A stretch of DNA of 64,000 nt from JAVVHH01 sp963848035. Its GTDB lineage: Bacteria; Pseudomonadota; Alphaproteobacteria; Acetobacterales; Acetobacteraceae. Below the pieces are notes generated by a model. That model did not search any database, had not been told where the DNA came from, and worked only from the letters and a program-made list of their open reading frames with translations. The first letter of the stretch is position 1; each line of letters starts with the position of its first letter. The stretch is taken from assembly GCA_963848035.1 (NCBI GenBank), contig CAWKCD010000001.1:3596001-3660000 (forward strand). The letters run 5' to 3'. Both the position numbers and the translations under genes were made by a program. Below, in pieces: positions 44,559-52,407 of this stretch.

Positions 44559-45128
44559 ATGAACGTCACCGTCGCCCAGCCTTGGACCCGCGACCGCTTT
44601 CTCGAGTGGGAGGCGCGGCAACCCACGCGCTTCGAATTCGACGGTTTTCAGCCGGTCGCGATGACGGGCGGCACGGCTGCCCATGCCGCGATCCAGCGTA
44701 ATCTGGCGATTGCCGTGGGCGGGCGGCTTCGTGGCACGCCGTGCCGGTTTTTCGGTAACGATCTCAAGATCGAGGTTGGGGCGAGTTTTCGATATCCGGA
44801 CGGTTTCATCACCTGCATGCCAGTTGCGCCGCGGAGCACGGTCGCGTCCGAGCCTGTGGTCGTTTTCGAAGTCCTCAGCGTGTCGACTGCCGGGACGGAT
44901 CGGATCATCAAGTTGCGCGAGTATCAGGCGACCGCGAGTATTCGGCGCTATGGCATTCTGGAGCAAGACTTTGCCGCCGCGACGGTTATCGAGCGCCGCG
45001 GCGATGAGTGGACTGTGCTCGCTCTGACCAATGGTGACATGCTCCGCCTGCCTGAAGCCGGGATCGAACTGGCCCTGTCGGAACTCTACGATGGTCTCGA
45101 TTTCGCGACGGACGATACGACGTCCTGA
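44559..45128 (+). CDS. Uma2 family (DUF820) putative nuclease
   Basis: Protein of 189 residues of the PD-(D/E)XK-like Uma2 family. Likely active-site pattern: PDGFI (first acidic), VVVFEVLS (second acidic) and IIKLREY (lysine). The N-terminus has the family's WTRDRFLEWEARQPTRFEFDGFQ. Function of the family is not established; it is mobile and often found in varied contexts. Its codon use is more balanced in G and C than the strongly G-ended genes upstream, consistent with separate acquisition. Confidence 0.84.
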   Translation: MNVTVAQPWTRDRFLEWEARQPTRFEFDGFQPVAMTGGTAAHAAIQRNLAIAVGGRLRGTPCRFFGNDLKIEVGASFRYPDGFITCMPVAPRSTVASEPVVVFEVLSVSTAGTDRIIKLREYQATASIRRYGILEQDFAAATVIERRGDEWTVLALTNGDMLRLPEAGIELALSELYDGLDFATDDTTS

Positions 45129-45162
45129 CACCGGCGAGCAGTTCTGGGTCGTTGCGTCGCTG

Positions 45163-46152
45163 CTAGATCTTGTGGCTTTCGAGGGCGGCGGGGTGGAAGA
45201 GTTCCTCGGGCTCAAGTAGGCGCGAAGACAGGCCTTCTTCGTGATGGCGGCGGAGGAAGCGGTCGAGGACGGGGCGGTTGGGGGCGAAGCCGTAGGACCA
45301 GAAATCTTCGCCCATGAGCGCGCGGGCGGCGCGGAGTTGGTCTTCGACGAAGGGGAGGGTGACCTTCGTGGCGGAGGTGTCGCGGAGCTTGGCGAGCGCG
45401 ATCGATTTGGAGTGCTCGAAGGCTTTGAGCAGGGCGGCCGGGAGCCAGGGGTGGCGTTCGGCGAGGGTTCGGCGAAGGCCGAGCAGATGCATGATGGGGA
45501 AGATCTGGGTGCGGCGGTACCAGGCGCGGGCGGCGTCGGCCGGGTCGGGGAAAAGGTAGCTGATGTGGGGGGCGCCGCGCTCGAAACAGGCGGGGGCGCG
45601 GGGGCCGATGACAGCGTCCAGGGCGCCGGATTCCAGTTGTTGCGAGATCGTGGTGCCGTCGGGAACCGATTCGAGGCGGACGTCTTTGGGGAGCGACAGG
45701 GTGATTTTCTCGACGCGGCCGGGGTGGTCGTAGCCGCCGCGGACCCAGGTGACGTCGGACGGGCGGATGTCGTGATCCTCCTCGAGGATCAGGCGGGCCC
45801 ACACGTTGGCGGTGAGTTGGTATTCGGGGACGCCGACGCGTTTGCCGCGGAGATCCTCGGGGGACTTGATGCGGTCGGTGCGGACGTAGATCGAGGAGTG
45901 GCGGAAGGCGCGGGAGGGGAAGACGGGGATGCCGATATAGGGGCAGTCGCCGGCGGCTGTTTTGACCGACGTGCTGGAGAGGGAGAGTTCGCAGACGTCG
46001 AAATCGGCGTGGCGGAAGGCGCGGAAGAAGATCTCCTCGGGGTCGAGCAGCATGAATTGCGGGTCGACGCCATCGATGGCGACGGCGCCGTCGACGAGGG
46101 GGCGCATGCGGTCGTAGTCGCCGACGGCGATGCCGAGTTGGAGCTTGGCCAT
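45163..46152 (-). CDS. 4,5-dihydroxyphthalate decarboxylase-like protein
   Basis: Protein of 329 residues with a type II periplasmic-binding-like fold but no signal peptide, matching the family annotated as 4,5-dihydroxyphthalate decarboxylase or related binding proteins. Recognisable parts: LGIAVGDYDRMRPLVDG at the N-terminus, FPSRAFRHSSIYVR, LRGKRVGVPEYQLTANVW, and a C-terminal SYGFAPNRPVLDRFL. Last gene of the minus-strand operon with the second Liv importer; its start directly abuts the LivF stop. It may decarboxylate an aromatic acid taken up by that importer; this is inference. Confidence 0.8.
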   Translation of the reverse strand: MAKLQLGIAVGDYDRMRPLVDGAVAIDGVDPQFMLLDPEEIFFRAFRHADFDVCELSLSSTSVKTAAGDCPYIGIPVFPSRAFRHSSIYVRTDRIKSPEDLRGKRVGVPEYQLTANVWARLILEEDHDIRPSDVTWVRGGYDHPGRVEKITLSLPKDVRLESVPDGTTISQQLESGALDAVIGPRAPACFERGAPHISYLFPDPADAARAWYRRTQIFPIMHLLGLRRTLAERHPWLPAALLKAFEHSKSIALAKLRDTSATKVTLPFVEDQLRAARALMGEDFWSYGFAPNRPVLDRFLRRHHEEGLSSRLLEPEELFHPAALESHKI

Positions 46153-46923
46153 CTAGATTTCCTCTTCGAGACAGGCGCGCAGTTCGCGGGCGAGTTGTTG
46201 CTCGTTCTCGCCGCCGCGGTGCGCGGCGCCGGTGCCGAGATAGCGGGCGGCGATCTCGGGCGAATGCAGCAGTTCGGCAGCGGGGCCGGAGAGGGCGATG
46301 CGGCCGTTCTCGACCACGAAGCCGCGGTCGGCGATGGCGAGCGCGGCGCGGGCGTTCTGTTCGGCGAGGAGGATGGTCAGGCCATCGGCGCGCAGGCGCG
46401 AGACGATGGCGAAGACCTCGGCGACCAGGAGAGGGGAGAGGCCGAGACTGGGTTCGTCGAGAAGCAGGAGTTTCGGGCTGGACATCAGCCCGCGGGCGAT
46501 GGCGAGCATCTGCTGCTGGCCGCCGGAGAGGTTGCCGGCGGGGTCCGCGAGACGGGGCGCGAGGGCGGGGAAGAGGGCGCAGACTTCCTCGAGGCGGCCG
46601 GGCGCGGCGCCGGCGTAGCCGCCGAGGGCGAGGTTTTCGCGGACGGTCATCCCGGCGAAGACCTGGCGCCCCTCGGGCACGTGCGCGATGCCGAGGCGCA
46701 GGCGGGCGGCGGGGCTCCGGTCCGCAAGCTCGGCGCCTTCGAAGCGGATGCTGCCGGATTGCGGGCGCAGCAGGCCGGAGATGGTTTTCAGCAGTGTGGA
46801 CTTGCCGGCACCGTTGGCGCCGACGAGCGTGACGATCTCGCCGCGGCGCAGATCGAGGCCGATCGCGTGGAGCACCGGATTGCTGCCGTAGCCTGCCGTG
46901 AGCGCCTCGGTTTCGAGGATCAT
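46153..46923 (-). CDS. Branched-chain-type ABC ATPase (LivF-like), second system
   Basis: ATP-binding subunit, 256 residues. Walker A GANGAGKSTLLK, HVPEGRQVFAGMTV, signature LSGGQQQMLAIAR, Walker B LLLLDEPSLGLSP and LLAEQNARAAL. A short, charged C-terminal tail (GGENEQQLARELRACLEEE) extends beyond the usual family end. Overlaps the LivG gene by ATGA. Confidence 0.92.
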   Translation of the reverse strand: MILETEALTAGYGSNPVLHAIGLDLRRGEIVTLVGANGAGKSTLLKTISGLLRPQSGSIRFEGAELADRSPAARLRLGIAHVPEGRQVFAGMTVRENLALGGYAGAAPGRLEEVCALFPALAPRLADPAGNLSGGQQQMLAIARGLMSSPKLLLLDEPSLGLSPLLVAEVFAIVSRLRADGLTILLAEQNARAALAIADRGFVVENGRIALSGPAAELLHSPEIAARYLGTGAAHRGGENEQQLARELRACLEEEI

Positions 46924-47687
46924 GCGGGGTCCTGGCCGAGATAGGCGGCGATGACGCGTTTGTCGGCGCGGATGGTGGCCGGGTCGCCCTGGGCGATGAC
47001 AGCGCCGGCTTCGAGGACGATGACGCGGTCGGCCACGTTCATCACGAGGGACATGTTGTGCTCGACGACCAGGACGGTGATGCCGCTGTCGCGGATGGCC
47101 CGCAGGAGGGCCGCGAGTTCCTCGGTCTCAGCATCGTTCAACCCGGCGGCGGGTTCGTCGAGCAGCAGCAGGCGGGGCCGGGCCATGAGCGCGCGGACGA
47201 TTTCGAGCAGTTTCTGCGCGCCCATGGGGAGCAGCGCGGCGTGGGTGTCGCGGCGGTCGCCGAGGCCGACGAGTTCGAGCAGGCGCAGGGCGCGGCTGGA
47301 TTGCTCGCGCTCCTCGCGGCGGAAGGCGGGCAGGCGCAAGGCGGCGGCGAGCGCGCCGGTGCGGAGCATGCGGTGACGGCCGGCGAGGGCGTTCTCCAAG
47401 ACCGTCATGCCCGGGAAGACGCGGGCGCTCTGGAATGTGCGGATGAGGCCTAGTGCGGCGATCCTCGCGGTGCCGAGGCCGGCGAGGGGGTGGCCGAACA
47501 GGCTGATCTGGCCGGCATCGGCGGGAATGAGCTGGGTGACGAGGTTGAACAGGGTGGTCTTGCCCGCGCCGTTGGGGCCGATGAGGGCGGCGACGCTGCT
47601 GGGCGCGACGGAGAAGGAGATTTCGGCGGCCGCGACCACGCCACCGAAGGATTTACGCAGCCCGGCGACTTCGAGCGCGGCTGTCAT
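46920..47687 (-). CDS. Branched-chain-type ABC ATPase (LivG-like), second system
   Basis: ATP-binding subunit, 255 residues. Walker A GPNGAGKTTLFN, Q-loop LIRTFQSARVFPGMTV, a signature region LLPMGAQKLLEIVRAL (degenerate relative to LSGGQ), Walker B LLLLDEPAAGLND and VVEHNMSLVM. Starts within the stop of the fused permease gene (ATGA) and its own stop overlaps the LivF start. Confidence 0.9.
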   Translation of the reverse strand: MTAALEVAGLRKSFGGVVAAAEISFSVAPSSVAALIGPNGAGKTTLFNLVTQLIPADAGQISLFGHPLAGLGTARIAALGLIRTFQSARVFPGMTVLENALAGRHRMLRTGALAAALRLPAFRREEREQSSRALRLLELVGLGDRRDTHAALLPMGAQKLLEIVRALMARPRLLLLDEPAAGLNDAETEELAALLRAIRDSGITVLVVEHNMSLVMNVADRVIVLEAGAVIAQGDPATIRADKRVIAAYLGQDPA

Positions 47688-49543
47688 GCGCGGCGACGCT
47701 CGAGTTTCGGCGCGAGCCAGCCGAACAGGCCTTGCGGGATGAAGAGGAAGAACATGACGAGCAAGACGCCCGTGCCGAATGTCTTATACAGCGAGAGGGG
47801 CTGCGAGATCGTGGGCAAGAGGGTGAGAAGGATGCTGCCGACGACCGGGCCGACCAGCGTGCCTTCGCCGCCGACGACCAGCATGGCGACCAGTTCGAGC
47901 GAGCGCCCGGTGCCGACCATCTCCGGTGAGAGGAAGTGGAAGAAATGCGCATAGAGTGCGCCGGATAGGCCGCCGAGCCCGGCGCTGATCGCCAGCGCCG
48001 CCACCTTCAGGCGCACCACCGGTATCCCGAGCGCGGCGGCGGCCAGCGGGTCGGTGCGGATCGCCTGCAGCGCGCGGCCGAAGCCGCTGCCGAGCGCGCC
48101 GCTCAACAAGGCGACGAGGGCGACGTCGATCGCCAGCACGAGGTAGTACATCCGAATGGGCGTGTCGAAGTCGAGATTGCCGATCGAGAAGCCGGGGATG
48201 CCGACCAGGCCGGAGGGACCGCCGGTGATGTCGATGAGGCCGACGGCGAAACTGTCGACCAGCAGGCCGAAGGCGAGGGTAGCGAGCGCCAGATAAAGGC
48301 CGCGCAGGCGGACGGTGACGACGGCCAGGACCAGCGCGCAGAGGATGGCGAGCAGCATGCCGGCGCCGATGCCGAGCAGCGGTTCGATATCGTATTGGAT
48401 CGCGAGATAGCCCGCGGTGTAGCCGCCGACTGCCATGAAGCCGGCCTGGCCGAGATTGACCTGTCCGGCGTAGCCCATCACCACGTCCAGGCCGATCAGG
48501 GCGATGAACAGGATCAGCGCGATCACCAGCGCGCTCAGCAGCGACGTCGAGGTCACGAGCAGCGGCAGGGCGGTTGCGATGGCGACGACGATGGCGCCGC
48601 CGAACCGGGCCGTGATCGGGCGCAGGCGGGTGAGGTGGGCATGGACGCGCGTTTCCTCGCGCACGTCCTCACGGCGGGCGCGGCCGGCGCGGATCAGGCC
48701 GCTGGGCCGTAGCACCAGGACGGCAAGCAGGAGGATCAGCGTGATCGCAGTGCCGAACAGCGAGGAGATGTAGGCGGTGGCGAGCTGGCCGACGATGCCC
48801 AGCAGCAGGCCGCCGACGATGGCGCCGGAGAACGAGCCGAGGCCGCCGATGATGACGGCCATGAAGGCTGACGTCGTGAACAGGCGGCCGGTGTCGAATT
48901 GCAGGGAGGTGGTGGGGGCGATGACCACGCCGGCGATGGCGCCGAGCCCGGCGGCGAGCGTGTAACTCAGCAGGGTCATGCGCGCGACGCTGACGCCGAC
49001 CAGGCGCGCCGCGAGCGGGTTCTCGGCGCAGGCGCGAAGCGCGCGGCCGGGGCCGGTGCGGGTGAGCGCGAGGAACAAAAGCACCGCGGCCGTCGCCGAG
49101 GTCGCGATGACGAACAGCGCCTGGATCGGCAGGGTCAGGCCGGCGAGGCGGAGCGGCGCGCCGTCCACGAACGGGGTCAGCGCGAAGGGCTGGGTGCCCC
49201 AGACGATCTGCAACGCGCCCTGCATCGCCGTCAGCACGCCGGCGGACAGCATGAGCATATTGCCGTTGGACAGCCGGGCCAGGCCCGGCACGAAGCAGAG
49301 CGCGCCGATCAGCGCGCCGATCACCGCCGTCGCGGCCACCGCGGCCAGGGCGGACGGGACGGGAGGCCAGCCGAGCGAGGTCTGCAGGCTCCAGGCAAGC
49401 AGGGCCGCCAATACGCAGAATGCGCCCTGCGCGAGGTTGATCACGCCGGTGACGCGAAAGACCAAATAGAGGCCGAGCGCGACGCAGCCATAGGCAGCGC
49501 CGACGAGGACGCCGCCCAGCGTGATCTGCAGGAATTCGATCAC
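47684..49543 (-). CDS. Fused LivH-LivM ABC permease, second system
   Basis: Single polypeptide of 619 residues joining both permease halves. Residues 1-285 or so are LivH-like (GAAYGCVALGLYLVFRVTGVINLAQGAF, contact loop RACAENPLAARLVGVS); a basic linker near 290-315 (RAGRARREDVREETRVH) leads to the LivM-like half (GLDVVMGYAGQVNLGQAGFMAVGGYTAG, contact loop AIRTDPLAAAALGI). Both halves have complete contact loops, so one protein can serve both ATPases. GTG start at 49543, 13 bases after the binding-protein stop. Such fusions are known but uncommon. Confidence 0.9.
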   Translation of the reverse strand: MIEFLQITLGGVLVGAAYGCVALGLYLVFRVTGVINLAQGAFCVLAALLAWSLQTSLGWPPVPSALAAVAATAVIGALIGALCFVPGLARLSNGNMLMLSAGVLTAMQGALQIVWGTQPFALTPFVDGAPLRLAGLTLPIQALFVIATSATAAVLLFLALTRTGPGRALRACAENPLAARLVGVSVARMTLLSYTLAAGLGAIAGVVIAPTTSLQFDTGRLFTTSAFMAVIIGGLGSFSGAIVGGLLLGIVGQLATAYISSLFGTAITLILLLAVLVLRPSGLIRAGRARREDVREETRVHAHLTRLRPITARFGGAIVVAIATALPLLVTSTSLLSALVIALILFIALIGLDVVMGYAGQVNLGQAGFMAVGGYTAGYLAIQYDIEPLLGIGAGMLLAILCALVLAVVTVRLRGLYLALATLAFGLLVDSFAVGLIDITGGPSGLVGIPGFSIGNLDFDTPIRMYYLVLAIDVALVALLSGALGSGFGRALQAIRTDPLAAAALGIPVVRLKVAALAISAGLGGLSGALYAHFFHFLSPEMVGTGRSLELVAMLVVGGEGTLVGPVVGSILLTLLPTISQPLSLYKTFGTGVLLVMFFLFIPQGLFGWLAPKLERRRA

Positions 49544-49556
49544 GGTTCGGAAGGAA

Positions 49557-50729
49557 TCAGAACGGCACGCCCCGCGCCTTGCTCGCGACCGTCCAGGTCT
49601 GGGCCGCCTTGTCCCAAAGGGTGATGACAACGTTGTCCTCGCCCAGTCCGCGCTGCGGCACGGCGGGGAAGTCGTAGGTGCCTTTGGTGCCGGCGAAGCC
49701 TTTCAGCGCGGCGAAATAGTCGCGCACTTGTTCAGCCGTCGCTGCCGGGCCGAGCTTCTGCAGGGCGGTGAAGACGAGGAGCGCCGGGTCCCAGGCGAGG
49801 GAGGCGGCGTTGTCGGGCTTGATGTCGGTGCCGGCGAGGGCGGCGAAGAAGGCATTCTTCTCGGCGGTGACGGCTTTGTCCTCCTCGATCCGGTCGGACT
49901 TCATCCAGGCGGGAGAGGGGATGTAGAGCGTGGGCGGCAGGATCGCCGCGAAGCGGTCCATGGTGGCGAAGGTCTGGTTGCCGTCGGTGGTCGCGACGGG
50001 CACGTCGAGGCCGGCGTCGCGGATCGCCTTAAACACGATGCCGATGGCGGCGCCGGTGGACCATGCGATCACGGCCTGCGGCGACGCGCCCTTGATGCGC
50101 TCGATCTGGGCCGAGGCGCTGATGTCGGCGGGGTTGAATGTCTGCTCCGAGACGATGGCGAGTTCCTTGTTCTCGGGCGCGGCGAACAGCTCGTGCATGT
50201 TGCGCAGGGCATCCTGGCCGGAGGCGTCGGTGCTGGTGACGAGGCCGATCCGGGTCAGGCCCTTCATCCGGAAGAAGCGGAGCAGCGACGCGCCGAGGTC
50301 CTTGGTGCCGACGCTGCCGCTGAACACGTAGCCGCCCGGCGCCGGGCGTATGCCGGGCGAGAAGCAGTATTCGACCGGGCCGCGGCGCATCAGCGGGGTG
50401 GTGGCGTTGCACATCGCGACCAGCGCCGAGCCGAGCATCACGGCCGGCTTCTTGGCGACGATCTCGTTGGCGAGCTGGACCGAGGTCTGCGGGTTCGACT
50501 GGTCGTCGTGGAACTCGAAATGGAGCGGGCGGCCGCCGATGGTCTTGCCGGTGGCGTAGCTCTCCTCGAAGCGTTGCAGCGTGCGGTGCTCTGTGGTGCC
50601 GAGCAGGGCGCCGGGGCCGGTGAGCGGCAGGATCACGTCGACGACGTAGGGCTCGGCGGCCTGGGCGGCGCCCGCCATCGCCAGCAACAGGGCGGCGAGC
50701 CCGCAAAGGTGTCGACGCATGCGCTCCAT
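49557..50729 (-). CDS. Branched-chain-type ABC binding protein, second system
   Basis: Periplasmic binding protein of 390 residues with a signal peptide (MRRHLCGLAALLLAMAGAAQ, cleavage near AQA-AEP). Body: VDVILPLTGPGALLG, HFEFHDDQSNPQTSVQLANEI, then NKELAIVSEQTFNPADISAS. ATG at 50729 or the in-frame ATG at 50720 could be the start; the second directly begins the signal peptide and follows GGAG. First gene of the minus-strand operon that ends at 45163. Ligand unknown. Confidence 0.88.
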   Translation of the reverse strand: MERMRRHLCGLAALLLAMAGAAQAAEPYVVDVILPLTGPGALLGTTEHRTLQRFEESYATGKTIGGRPLHFEFHDDQSNPQTSVQLANEIVAKKPAVMLGSALVAMCNATTPLMRRGPVEYCFSPGIRPAPGGYVFSGSVGTKDLGASLLRFFRMKGLTRIGLVTSTDASGQDALRNMHELFAAPENKELAIVSEQTFNPADISASAQIERIKGASPQAVIAWSTGAAIGIVFKAIRDAGLDVPVATTDGNQTFATMDRFAAILPPTLYIPSPAWMKSDRIEEDKAVTAEKNAFFAALAGTDIKPDNAASLAWDPALLVFTALQKLGPAATAEQVRDYFAALKGFAGTKGTYDFPAVPQRGLGEDNVVITLWDKAAQTWTVASKARGVPF

Positions 50730-50752
50730 CCCCCCGATATTGTCGACGTCGA

Positions 50753-50805
50753 TTGACCTAAAGCCGCTCGCAGCACAAACGGTTTTTTGATAGTGTTAAG
50801 GTCAA
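50753..50805. promoter_or_regulatory. Inverted repeat in the divergent promoter gap
   Basis: Half-sites TTGACCTAAA (50753-50762) and TTAAGGTCAA (50796-50805) are near-perfect inverted copies (TTGACC/GGTCAA with AT flanks), centres about 43 bases apart, roughly four helical turns. They sit in the AT-richer gap between two divergent transport genes. A looping or paired operator controlling both is possible. No regulator gene is nearby to support it. Confidence 0.35.
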
Positions 50806-50822
50806 TTTTCGCGAGTTGCCTT

Positions 50823-52407
50823 ATGCTTCGACGCCGTGTGGTCCTGTCCGGCGCCGCTGCCGCCTTGGCGGCCCCCAACCTGGTCCGCGCCGAAGCTGCG
50901 CGGGTGCTCCGCTTCATTCCGCAGGCCGATCTTGCTGCGGTCGATCCGGTGTGGACGTCCGTCTACGTCACCCGGAACCACGGCTACATGGTTTACGACA
51001 CGCTTTATGGGCAGGACAGCGCGTATCGCGCGACGCCGCAGATGGTCGAGGGTGCGGCGGTCGAGCGGGACGGGCGGGAGTGGCGGCTGACGCTGCGGCC
51101 GAGTTTACGTTTTCATGACGGAGCGCCGGTGCTGGCGCGGGATTGCGTCGCCAGCATCAAGCGCTGGGGAAAACGGGACGCGTTCGGGCAGACCCTGCTC
51201 GGACAGACGGACGAACTGTCGGCGGCGGACGACCGGACGATCGTGTTCCGGCTGCGCGCGCCGTGCCCGTGGCTGCCGGACGCGTTGGGCAAGATCGGCA
51301 TCAACATGCTGCCGATCATGCCGGAGCGGCTGGCCAGCACGGACCCGTTCAAGCAGGTCACCGAGGTGGTCGGCAGCGGCCCGTTCCGCTTCCTGGCCGA
51401 CGAGCGGGTCTCCGGGGCTCGTGTCGCCTATGCGCGGTTCGAGGGATATCAGCCACGAGAGGGCGGCGTTCCGGATTGGACTTCGGGGCCCAAGGTGGTC
51501 CATTTCGATCGCGTCGAATGGAACGTCATCCCCGATGGCGCCACGGCGGCGGCGGCGCTGCAGCGCGGCGAGGCGGATTGGTGGGAGCAGCCGCTGTTCG
51601 ACCTGCTGCCGTCGCTCAAGCAGCGTGCGGATCTGCAGGTGAGTACGGTTGGAGGTGACGGGGAATATCGGCCTGTTGCGGTTCAACACGCTTTTTCCCC
51701 CGTTCGACAACCCGGCCATCCGCCGTGCGCTGCTGCCGGCGCTGGACCAGGCCTCCTTCATGCAGGCGGTGGCGGGCGACCAGACCGAATATTGGCGCGA
51801 CAAAGTGGGGTTCTTCGCACCCGGCACGCCGATGGCCAGCGAGCGGGGCATGGCGGCGCTGACCGGGCCGCGCTCGACCGAGACGGCCCGGCGGGCGCTC
51901 GCCGAGGCGGGCTACAAAGGGGAACGCGTCGTCGTGCTCAACCCCGGCGACTATCCGCGGATCTCCGCCCTGGCGATGGTCACCGCCGACATGCTCAAGG
52001 GATGCGGCATGAACGTCGACGTGCAGACGATGGATTGGGGCACGGTGATCCGCCGGCGCGCGAGCAAGGCGTCGTTGGACCAGGGCGGGTGGAGCATCTT
52101 CTTCACCACCTTCACCGGCGCCGACCTGGCTAGTCCCGCGAGTTGTCCGGCGCTGCGCGGCAACGGCGCGGATGCTTGGTTCGGCTGGCCGGAGGCGCCG
52201 CGGCTCGAAGCGTTGCGGGACCAGTGGCTCGCGGCTGGCGACGATGCGGCGCGGCGTTCGATCGCGGCGACGATCCAGGCGCAGGCGTTCGAGGATGTGC
52301 CGTTCCTGCCGCTCGGTCAGTTCTTCCAGCCGACGGCGATGTCGCGGCGGCTGACCGGGGCGCTGGAGGGGATGGCGCTGTTCTGGAACGTCAAACGCGC
52401 CGGATGA
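50823..52407 (+). CDS. Peptide/opine-type ABC binding protein (family 5), one frameshift
   Basis: Periplasmic solute-binding protein of the DppA/OppA class. Signal peptide with a Tat-like MLRRRVVLSGAAAALAAP start and cleavage near VRAEA. Body: RFIPQADLAAVDPVW, VYDTLYGQD, FHDGAPVLARDCVASIKRW, then LRFNTLFPPFDNPAIRRALL and the C-terminal LPLGQFFQPTA. The frame changes once at about 51646-51652 (GAGTACGGTTGGAGG); removing one base gives a normal protein of about 527 residues. The lesion may again fall in a GAGTC site. No permease or ATPase for it is adjacent; it is coupled (ATGA) to an acyl-CoA synthetase gene. Confidence 0.84.
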
